Shown in pieces: positions 48,801-60,800 of a stretch of DNA of 64,000 bases (the stretch's first letter is position 1; every line of letters starts with the position of its first letter). The DNA comes from Dreissena polymorpha. Taxonomy: Eukaryota > Mollusca > Bivalvia > Myida > Dreissenidae. The notes under the pieces were generated by a model. It was not told the origin of the DNA. It ran no database searches and saw only the letters and a program-made list of their open reading frames with translations. The translations under genes and the position numbers were made by a program. The stretch spans positions 107,977,989 to 108,041,988 of the forward strand of contig NC_068361.1 of NCBI RefSeq assembly GCF_020536995.1, read 5' to 3'.

Positions 48801-51800
48801 GGGGAAATTTTCATCATGTATGGAACATTTTCTGCAAAAACTGCCATGATTATCTTCTTACTTCTGGCCCCAAAATTCCTCCAGTTTTAATCATAAAAGA
48901 TAATCACACAAACTATTGAAGCCAACCTTGGAGAAAGGATTGTTTTTGGGTGGCCTTTTTGTTGTCATTGTTAATGGGGCATGTATGGAGATGTAGGGCA
49001 TTTGGGACATTCATTTTTGTTGTTATTATAATTCATTTTGTTATTTTTTATAACTTTTGCACTAGAAGAAAAATTGTTAAAATTAGATTTTGTTTTCTTA
49101 AGGTTTTCAACATTTGTAGCCAGTTTGATAGGTTTTATTTCCAAAATTAATGATTGGATGCTATAATCTCAATCTTTCAATGCTATTGTGTACATTCAGA
49201 TGATGTCACAACAATTAAACACAATTGTTCTGTCTGCTCTTAGGATGGATTAAATCACTGCTTGTAAAATTATGAGTCTATTATTTGGAATATAGAATTT
49301 GCCTTAACATCACAGGGCTTTTCATCTGAAAATTGGGAAGAAGCCCTAGCCTTGCAAATTGGGAAATTTAAGCGCGATAAATGGCCATTTTGGGAAAAAA
49401 ACTTTTAAAGCATTTCATCACAGGTAAATCATTTAATCAATTTTAAACAGTCACAATAATGGTTTGAACTTTATTTTTGTTATGAATTAATGACCTGGAA
49501 ATGTTCTTTTCAAAGATTGGCCAGCTATATTTTCAAACAGATAAACTTTTCAACAGGTAACAGCAGTTTTTGAACAGTAAACTAAAAGATCGGCCTTGTC
49601 GGAAGAATTATTGCTGGCGTCATGCTTGTTTTTTTTAAATCCGCAGTCGAATAAAGTTTTTTGATCTTCTTTAGAGTCCAGGAGCTTTCGTTTCTTAACT
49701 GATTTTAGGTAATATTTACCATTATGTGACATTTTCAAACTGAAAATTCAGCGATGACACTGGTGACCTCCCTTGCGGCCCTCGTGCAAAAACCGACAAT
49801 AAAACCCGTACTACGCAATATTCTGTTCTAGACTGGTACACAAATACAATTAAAATTCGGCTTAGCGGTAGTGGGGAAATACCTGAACTGAACTGGTAGC
49901 GAAAAAATCGATACCAGACAACAATTACGCAAAATAAACCTTCATCTTTGTTTATAGCTCGTGGAAGCTTTCAATGAAATTACAATCATCTACAAGACCA
50001 GTAAAACTATACCGAATAGTAACTTGGCTACAAAACACTATCCGCTGTGTTTATTTTTTTGATTTTCAGGGGAATTTCAATCGTTTTTTTTGGGAAGTCT
50101 TTCAGCCAGAGTTGGGAAAAAATAAGGCTTTTTAGAATTGGGAAGGAGCCGAATATCGGCCTCTGTTATATAAGGATGAAAAGCCCTGCATCAAAATTGG
50201 TGGGGGACAAATCAGAACACTGAGTCAATCTTTAATTTCGATAACAAATATCTGATTAAGATTTATAAATTCATGTGGCCATATCACATCTTACATGTAG
50301 ATCTTTTCTCTGCATTATGAATTGGACCTTTAGCTAACATGCTGCTTTCAAATTGGAAAGTAAAGTTTGTTTGCAATTGACTCCTGAGCATGTTTACAAG
50401 ACCAGAGAAATAGTTCTCTATCATTTACAATTACAATTTTAAGCATTTTTTTTATACCCACATAGAGTTAGATGCATTTAGTTTTTGTACATTTCAGCTG
50501 GCTATTACTAATACACATTCACAGTCTTTGGTGAAGTAATTCCATTTTTGGGCAGTCTGCAAAATTCCTCTATCGCCTGATCGCCAATGCGATGAAATCT
50601 CGGCTTTGGCGATAGAAAAACTGAATATAGATCACCTGAATTGCGATGAAAAAAAATCTGAGAAAATCATGGGCGTCCGCACATATGGGCAAATGGGGTC
50701 AGCTGACCCCCCCTGGAAAATCGATGAGCGAAAAAGATAGTTGAATATGGAAAAATCTATACGTGTACAATTATGATTCCTGAATTGAACAATTTGGGTT
50801 AGAATGACTCCTGGTTAGTTTCACACGAACATTAACTCTCATTTACATGTAAACAAGTCATGGATGCGGTTATTGCACAATTTATTACCTCTCAAAACAT
50901 TGTTTTAAACATGATTCATTCGTGCGGAGAAGTCAATTTATTAACAATCAACATTTATTTAATCCTTAAATAGGAAGTGAAGGTGATGTGGGTCTCAGCT
51001 GAAATTCGATGATGGTGGATCTTAGCCATGTCTTGACTCGTCTCAGCGTGCTAAATGATCCTTCCACCGTACAAGTGGTGGGTGCAGGGTTAATATGATC
51101 ATGACCTAACGCACGGCCGGAAACAAATCCGTTTTTTGATCAAGTCAACAAAATCTTACTCATTCTGTTTGATGGATTCCTTCTTGTTCCTGTTGTACCA
51201 TGACAAAGCGTCTTATTCAAAATTATCGATTTGATAAAATTCGTCGATGGTTAGGACTATCTTTATAGTCTGATCAATTGAAATTTTGATGTGGTTCAGA
51301 TGGAGTTAATATAACATGAACGCACGCATATTAGATTATGAAAATCGGCTTCCTAGAAACTGGATCAGTGAGTCCAGTCCTTCCCAAAATTATAATTTAT
51401 TGCCGGCCATGAGGTCCTATAATCATGCAGCCATTTCCGGCCCAGACTGATAATTTCAGGCCCAAAAAGTAAAAAATGACGACGAAAGACAAAGATGACA
51501 TTTTTAACAATATTTTAATATTATCAGATTAATATACAAATCACGCATTTAATCATTCAGATTTGCCAAGATTTCTTTAGCATTTGTCTCTTCATCCTGG
51601 ATATCTGAATCCTCTACTGAAGACACATCCTCTGACTAATCTTATTTGGTTGGATACCCATCAGGCATAGCCTTGGGTGGGCGCTAATAAATAAGTTGAT
51701 GAAGACCATCTCCCTGTATCATGAGCATACAATACTTAATCTTTTTGCTAAGCTGTTGTAGGCTAGCATACCTTATAATATTATACTAGTCTTAAAGTCA

Positions 51801-54800
51801 ATCCCAATGCTTTTGAGTGAATTATTTGGATGATTTTTTTTAATTATGGTAGAAAACTTTGTTGGTCCTGTATGTAGGTGTGAGTTTGTTACGTAAAAAC
51901 CTCATTACATATTTAATTTTACATAAAACCATCGAATCTTAACAGCCATTTGTCTACAGCTGCTGAAGGGTCATAAGCTGTAACATCTGCAGTGCTGAGT
52001 TTGATCATCATGGGAGTTTGGTTTGGCTCCTTCACCAAATTTTAATTGAAACATTTTAAGATATTAAAAAACAAAATCACCAGTCATATATCTGGATACT
52101 CTGTTTTCCTTCGAACTCCTGTGTAGATATTATCAGATCGCTTTGAACTCCTTTGTAGGTGTTGACAGATCGCGGGAAGATCACAATGACCTGTGTTAAT
52201 GCCCTGCTTGCTTACAAATTAATCGGATATAACGGGAACCAAAAGTATATGGTATCGATTATCTCCCTTTGCGAATCTACTCATATAGTGATGACGTAGT
52301 GTGTAATTTGCATTGACGACGCAGCAAAAATCTTCGGATACCGTATATGCACGTACGTCATTCAAAAAATGAAAAATGTTTTTCATGATTGGAGTATTCA
52401 TAAATAACTCGGTAAATTCCCACTTTTGCCTTGAACCTTTTCTGGAAATAGCTTATGGAATTCCGAATTTCGCCATAATTTTATTACCGGACACGAGGTC
52501 CGGCAATATTAGAATCATTTCCGGATTTTCCAAATTATTATCGGAAAAATCCGAGGACCGACGGTATTTCGGAAAGACTGAGCGCGTCCATTTACGGAAT
52601 ATAAATCGTGCGTCGATATTATTCTAAACTGGTTTCACCAACATTTGCTCGGTTACTTGACGGCCACATTGCCGTGGTATTGTCATTGTAACACCAATAT
52701 CCTCGGCTGTTTTTAATGCTGGACAGAATATATCCTCCGCGAAAATCGAATCCGCATTTTCTAGATGATCGGTGAACATCAATGTCAGTTTTTCAACGTG
52801 TTTTTTGACACTGATTATGTCTTATTGAACAGCCTGAAGTACTTGCGTGATGGGCTCTAAAATGGACTTATATTTGGCTATTATGTGGAGCGTTATCACA
52901 AATGTGGCCGTTCCACTTGCCATCCATAGCTGATGTGCAGTCTGTCGTCTTTTTGTATTCTGTTTGTTTTGCGTTATATATTTTAACTGACGGCGTATTT
53001 CAATGAAATGGTTATCAAAGATTCGTATGCTTTCTTACTTTGCAGTCCATCTTGTTTCGCTTTACTATGGTGTGTTCGAACTAGCCGTCATCTCTTAGGG
53101 CTCTCTTTGAAATACTTAATGTTTACTTTCACAGTCCCTATGTGCGTCAGAAATTGTATTTAGATTCTATATGAGAAAAGTCACTAAGATCAAAGGAGAG
53201 AAAAATAGGTATAACCTACTCCAATATAGTCAATTTATCAATTCCAAATCCTAACTCGTAACCTTCCAGATATACTTCACGATGCACCATTATCTGGCAT
53301 TATTCTCAAAATTGTCTACTCCCCCTTGACCCACTTCCTCCCCTAGGCAAATTCCTGCGGACGCCCATGGAGAAAATAAATCAATAAATAATCAATTTAC
53401 GCATTTCAGGTGTAAATTCTTACAGTGACACCACTTGGTTACATCCCGTAGATTTCTATCATTAGTGATATCCCGTAGCTGTTATAGAGAGTTTAACGTC
53501 CTCCTCCGGTATTAAAAATGTTGTAATACTTTTGGTAAACTGAACTTGAATTCTACGCCGATAAACGAAATAATAGTGCGAATTTTTGTTTTGAAATTAA
53601 GTAAAACGGTTGAATGTGTTATTAATAGCTTTGAAATTATAAAATAACCGTAACAGTGTAACACTTAAATATTTACACATGTCATAAAGTCGCCGAAGAC
53701 ACTTTTAAAATATCGGTTTATCATCATGATGGACTGATGTAAAAGCTTATCCAGTCAACTAGCATACATGGGCATTCACATCAAACAATTAAGGTTTAGA
53801 TCAAAAGATGAAAGCGAGTGTCATTTTCCCGACGGTTTTAATAGTGTTCTGTTATGAAAGTGCAAACTGTTAAATTGTTTCGTGTTTCAAAACTCTTAAA
53901 AAATAATTTCGCAGTTGATGCGCAATTTATTTTGAATTCATAACCATACACACGTAAACTAACTCACCCGTGCATAGTGCCAATGTATCCATACATAAAC
54001 GACTTTATTTTATATCTCTCTTAGTGTATTATGTAAGTAAATGCATACAAATAAAAATATTTTTCAAAATATAGTGATCAATTAAATCAAAACACTTGAA
54101 CTCATGAGTCCTGGTGTTTATCATTCATATGATTAAGATCGATACCCGTGAGCACCGGTTTTGTATTTTTACTGGTATCTACTTGCTGCCGAGAATTACA
54201 CTTTTATTGTACTGCTGAAGCCAATAATTTTTAAACTGAAACTGAAAGCTAGGATGGAATAAATTTTGAAACCTGGAATACTGATTTGTTTACAATCTTA
54301 CAGTTACCCCCAAAATGCAATCTATATATAACGACTTTGTTCGTCCTTTAATGATAATGTCATTGTAAATTAAATCATTTTTTTCTGGCTATGAAAAATT
54401 TCCTCTGGCTATGACATTTTTGAAGTTTCATAGCCACATTGGCTATGAAGACAAAAAGTGAGTTTTGCAGACTGATTTTTGGGTTGGTGAACACTGGCCA
54501 GGCCATAGGTTTCATGGTACAACAGCCCTTATGCCAACCTTTATCCCAACTTTTTGTTTGAAAGTTAACAGGCCTTTATCCTGCTTGGAGATTAAAACAA
54601 GCCCTGATATATATTGATCTTATCAAGGTCAGCTGCTGAGATCAATAATGAAATTATCACTTACCAGATGTGTTCCTCAACCAATAAAAGTTCTAGGTGG
54701 TAATTGTGACAGATGTGTATTGTTCTATACAGCAGTGAATGTATAATGACATTTGCATTCATTAATTATTGAAAACATTTAAATGGAAGCAGACATTTCA

Positions 54801-57800
54801 AATGATTGAAAGCCTGACATTGCCGACAAAATTTTCAAAAGGCTGGCAGTGAATTTTCAACCAAAAAAATATGACTTGTTGAGATTTTCAAATATATGTA
54901 GCCTAGGCTGTTTGAAAGTGTCAATTGCTAAATATTAAACATAAAAGGATATGAAATGCTAACAATATTTTCACCCCTCTTGCAAATATCCAGTGGAATG
55001 CATATAATTACATATTAACTAATGAATGAATATCATGGCTCAATAACAACACTATGTGTCACAGTGTGAATGAATTAAGGAAATGTGTTTTCATGAGTCT
55101 TCTTGCCTAAGGGTGTCTGTGAAAATCAATGTTAAAATATATTATTAGCTGCAATTTTACTAAAATTTGATTTCTCCAATGTCTGCCATCTTGGAACAAC
55201 GACATGGGACATGTGCATGGCAACGTAAAATCATGTTCATTGTATGTTCAACTTCATTCGCAAACCAATACTTAATTGTTTATGTCTTTTGATGCTGTAT
55301 GGCTTCAACTAAGGTCACACTGTTAGCTCTCATACTTCAGTCACAAGTAGAGACCGATCGCCAACCGACTCATTTTTTCCGCTCATCTGGCTGGTGTCTG
55401 GCCCGTGATCGCACGGACACGGGTCATTTTGTAGTGTTTCCGGCTGCGTCCAGATTTGTTTTAATTCTCACATAAAATTTTACCTGTCGTCGGGCCTGGG
55501 CAGGAATCGAGTTGAGATCTAAAACAGATCGGAAGATCAACGCAGTCTTCACGCTAAATATTTTAGCCAAATAGCCCTTCAAGCTAATAAGATGGAATTT
55601 TTAATAGCCCGAAGACATGTTTAATAGCCCGAGGAGGTCAATTTAAATATTATGACTTTTTTGGCCAGGAATACCAAAATAGTTATTAACAATCAGAAAA
55701 TCTACTTCCATTAGTAAAAACAGATGCATGTGATTACAGTAATAAAGGGTATAATGTTTCCTTTTGAAATGCATTTTATACAAAATGCACCAGATAATTA
55801 TGATGTTTATTGTAACTTTATTATTACACATGTTCTCATTCAATGATTCCATTAATCAGTTTGACCGGTGTTAGGTTTTATTTTAAAGCAAATCGAATTA
55901 TTATCATGTTTAAAAATATCGGAAGAACTTCAAAAATACATCAGCCTATTAAAATAACAGATTATTATCATTTTATTACTAGAACAATCGCCGGTGAATT
56001 TCTGAATTGTCGGCATGTGACTTCAGAACAAAAGGCCACTGGGTGTGTTAATTGCCCTATCTACCAAGTGACAATGTCTGCTTCTTTAATTTACTCCCGA
56101 TGTTTTGATAAGCATGTGTCAACCATGAAAAGTATTGTATATTCGTAAACAGATTATAAGTAGCAAAATAGGTCACGTAGCAGAACGAGATTACAGAATA
56201 AACGAAAGTACTACAATTATTAATAATACATTGAAAAAACTTATTCTAATACGCAAAAATAATTGATTAAAACACATGGAAACCTAACTGTAAAAAGGAT
56301 CAATTTGTTTTAACCCAATGCGTACAATATCCCTTACAGAATCTTTTATTTTTATTGAAAAATTACTTGTCCATTTTTCATGAATTATAAATACATTTTC
56401 GGAAAACGCTTCTAAAATTAAATACGCTTCTAGATGGGTCATTATTTTAAAACATTACGAAGTGCCCGATGCGCGAACATCCCGGAACGTGATCTGCACA
56501 TGTTCAGTTTGAATAACCTCATCTTGATTGGGCGTCAATTGCATCATTACTTTAAATAGCAACATACCCGGATGTTTACACGACAGTTAAGAAAAATGGC
56601 GGCCGCATGCTTTAAAACGTATAACGTCATTTTAGGCATTTAAATAGCAACTTTAAACGTGCTTCTTAAAAAAGCGTATAAATTAGGTTATTGATATGAC
56701 GCTAAAATATTTAATCGACCGATCGGGCTATTTTATAAGCCTTTAGGATAGACCGACCGGCCCAAGAATCGACTCGGGCTTCGGGCTTATAGGCTAATTC
56801 GAAGACTGTCAACGCACAGTTATGGCCCGGCGATCGCCCAACATCGGATTTATTTAATGTGTATCGGCAAAAGTCAAGGTATTTCCCAGTGGCATATACA
56901 TCGGACGGCAACCTTCTGATTGTTGAAGGGCCTCCGACTGATGACCAATGGATGCCGGACTGCGCTCGTTATGATACACGTACAACAAATCGGATTGGGG
57001 GTGCACGCCGGGTGATAACCGTGCCTTTATCATGTAGATCGGACACATCGGCCGGCGACCGGATTAGTTGTGACTCAAAGGCATCATTGGAAATTCCTGT
57101 CATTTAAACATCCGTCCTGTCATTTAAACATCCGTCCTGTCATTTAAACATCTTTCCTGTCATGTAAACATCTGTCCTGTCATGTAAACATCTGTCCTGT
57201 CATTTAAACATCCCTCCTGTCATTTTAACATCCGCATCGTTTTGTTTCTGGTAACAGTATCATTACAATCTTTGAACAATATTTACAAAATGAATAGTTT
57301 TTCAATTGTCAAATATAAAGGCATTTTGGGGGGAAAATTGTAAGTTTCACTTTGGGAATATAAATACGTTTAGGCAGGGCTCGAATTTAACTTTTCTCTC
57401 TACTAGCAAAACATTGCGAGCAGCTTAAAAACCAGCTCGCAAAATCAAAAACATTCTCGCAAAATTTGCTGGAAACATAAATAAAAGCAAGTTTGTACAT
57501 AAGTTTAGTACTATTAAAACTAAATAAAATATGACATCAACCACAAGTTTGGGTGTTATATATGAAGTTCTTTTTCCCACTTTTTCACTGTTTTCGTGGA
57601 AGAATTTAATTTCCTTTTTTTTTTCTCAACTCAACGGTTAACTTTGCTTTATATTTCGTTTTGTTATTTCAATCTGTGGGCAAAAAGAAACTAGTTATTT
57701 TTCGCTTCGACGACATGACTGTTCAGGTTTTTATGTCTTTTATAGTGAACATGTGTGGATAATCAACTGTTTCATGTTCTTTGTACCAATACCATCCGCA

Positions 57801-60800
57801 TATATGTACTATAAGTATACCAGTCTACATACAAAGTGCGATGTTCCGCATATGGGTATTCGGACGTTCTATTAATGGACCCGGGGTTTAGCGTTCACAA
57901 CGTCGAGCGCATTTAGCAATATAACTCTTTTTTTTCACTCTTTCTTCACTCGCAAAAGATTTCTAGTGGCTTAAAACTTAACTCGCAATCGGTATTTTTC
58001 ACTCGCATTTTGCGAGTGTGCGAGTGTTAATTTCGAGCCCTGGTTTAGGGTTAATGGATGTTTAGCGGGTCAATGGATATTTAGCAGGTCTTAAGAAAGG
58101 AACAAAATCTGCTAAAGATAGATCTTTTTGATGGAATAATTCTACTAAAAAGGCCTTATTAAAACAGTTTACATTCATATTCCAATTTGCCTTAAATGCT
58201 CCATGCTGGATATAGGTGATATGACTGTAATTTATTTTAGACATAGCCAATTTAATTTCAACCCTGCAGATGTTTACAAATTGGCAAGTTAATTGCAGAT
58301 GATTTTTTTTTATAAAAACGGATGCTTTCATCAAAATTAGCTGTGTGACTAATCAAGCCTGAAATCACTCTCATAATATGACAGTGTTTTAAGCCTTCCT
58401 ATCCGATGTAACTGATAATATGAGGAAGCTAGTATCAACATTGACCAATACAGGGCTGGAAAGCTTTTTCTTATTTCGATCATTGTTAATGAACGTTTTC
58501 TGTGGATAAAATTTATGTCCTGCATTTGTATAATATTATTGATACGAAATGCCATTCCAACCAACAAGTGCTTATCCCACAGCTATTTCTGGAATGAAGA
58601 GCATTTTCAACTCTCTGCCAAAATGCAAGTGCAGGCTCTAGACCAGTGATGATCATTACCATCTGTTGCCATCTCTTTAGGCTTGGAACAGTCAATATTC
58701 AGGCCAGCAATTGGAATTTCTTCTTTCCAGTATGGGTTATTGGAGGATAATTTGATGTCAATTTTATGCACAGAATATTTTAGGCATTTAGTTTGTGCTA
58801 AGCTACAATTTTTTTCGGAAAAGAGTGAAGTTGCATGTTACTGTGGTTTCTTGAAATCCATTATACATTACCCGCAAGTAACTTGAACTGCTAATTATTT
58901 CTACTAAACTGATGGTTACAATGTAAATAGCAAGGAAAATGAATTGGCCAAGAATTAAGAATTTTCTAAGAATTCATACTTCTTGTTTATGTATTTTGGC
59001 TTTGCTAAATTTCCTACCAGTTGAAAAAAAGTAATTCGTTTGGCGTGAGTTTATCAATACATGATGTAAAACTAAATCAGTTGTTAACAAGAAAATTGGC
59101 TCTAAATAATTAGCTGTGTTTGACTCTTGGATATTGTTAAATAGCCAGGATGTTGAATTTCTGAAATGTTCAGTTTTAAGGTAGTAGCTTAAACTATAGT
59201 AATTATGTGATATTTGGTAAAGTCAACTTCCTCTGTTATATATGGGTTGTGTTTGTTGTATTTAAATACATCATCGATGGATGATACTCTATAAAAGTAA
59301 TACATGTAGATTATTTAGGAAAATGTGTATAATGTTTATTTTTATGCCCATGGATCGAATGATCTGGGGTGTATAGATTTTGGCCTGTCTGTCTGTCTGT
59401 CAATCTGTGGAAAAGTTAAACCTTGGTTAAAGATTTGCAATAACTTTTGCAATATTGAAGGTAGCAACTTGATATTTGGCTTGCATGTGTATCTCATGGA
59501 GCTGCACATTTTGAGTGGTGAAAGGTCAAGGTCATCCTTATGGTCAAAGGTAAAAAAAGAAAAGAAAAAGATCAAAGGGGCGCAATATTTGGGCATTGTG
59601 TTTCTGACAAACACATCTCTTGTTTAACTATCCATTAAAACTTTTGTGGTTTTTCTTTAAGAATATAAAAACGTGACCTAAGAAATAAAATGGTGTTAAC
59701 ACAGACAGCGTGTCACCATAAAGGCTCTTGAATATACTTTCTCGCCAAACTGAGCGCATTTACCAATACAGTTGCACATTCTTAACAATTGTGTCTACAG
59801 GTATATGGTGCAGAATCTTTTAAATTCATTTGTTAACAACTGAAATGAGTATTTTTTAATGATAATATCTACCAAATTCACTTTGTTACAGGATCGCAGT
59901 AGTGCGTATGACACAATGAAGTTTACTAACTTTGAGTCACAATTGATGGACATAATGAGGACCACGACTATGGACCAGGCAGACCAAATAAAAGGTAACA
60001 TCAATGGTGCACACTTGTAGAGCCCATATAATAAACCCTTCTTAAAGCTTTTTATTTTTATGCCGCCGGATCGAAAGATCTGGGGCACATTGTTTTGGCC
60101 CGTCTGTCTGTCATTCATTCATTCATTGTGTGTGTCCCAAAACTTTAACCTTAGTTAAAGTTTTGCAATTACTTTTGTATTATTGAAGACTGCAACTTGA
60201 TATTTGGCATGCATGTGTATCTCATGGAGCTGCACATTTTGAGTGGTGAAAGGTCAAGGTCATCCTTCAAGGTCAAAGGTCAAATATATGGCTTCAAAGC
60301 GGCGCAATAGGGGCATTGTGTTTCTGACAAACACATCTCCTGTTTTCCCTTTTGTTGTGCAATAAAAGTATGGGTTTATCATGCACAATATGAACCAAAA
60401 ATGTTTCCCCCTACAAAAAAGTTAGTATCTCAGATCCAAAGTCCTTGTTCTGAATGGTGATCTGGATCACGACAAAAATCTTATAATTTAGACATTGCTA
60501 TAGATATTGATAGCTCTGTCTCTTACAAATAATCAAAATCATCAGGAATAAAATGTTACTCTTCTTGCCAGACAAATCAGGTTATGGGTTTAAGAGTTAT
60601 TAGTGCTGCAACAATACGCCAAAATTGTAATTGTATTGCAATATATTGTCAGTTCAAAAACCCGTATTGCAATATATCGCAATTTATTGCTAACTTGTAC
60701 CAGAATTATAAACCGCCACTTACCCGATAATCCCGTATATTCCAGTTTTAAAGCAAATTCTGGTAAATATTTACTATAAATGTGCTCAAGAATAACAAGA

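Larger units (their letters stand above)
50553..54474. mobile_element. outer TIR element containing a nested hAT
   Basis: Ends CAGTCTGCAAAA and, inverted, TTTTGCAGACTG. They are flanked by the exact 9-bp repeat ATTTTTGGG (50544-50552, 54475-54483), so an 8- or 9-bp target duplication (hAT- or Mutator-like). Of 3.9 kb, 2.7 kb is the nested hAT at 50668-53369, leaving about 1.2 kb. No transposase of its own was recognised. Subterminal text repeats TATCGCC/GGCGATAG on the left and GGCTATGA on the right. Confidence 0.7.

Noticed and set aside
57093-57236. A CRISPR-like array of regular 20-bp units.
   Set aside because: Animal genomic context, no unique spacers between units, and a matching inverted phrase 0.9 kb away mark it as a transposon end.
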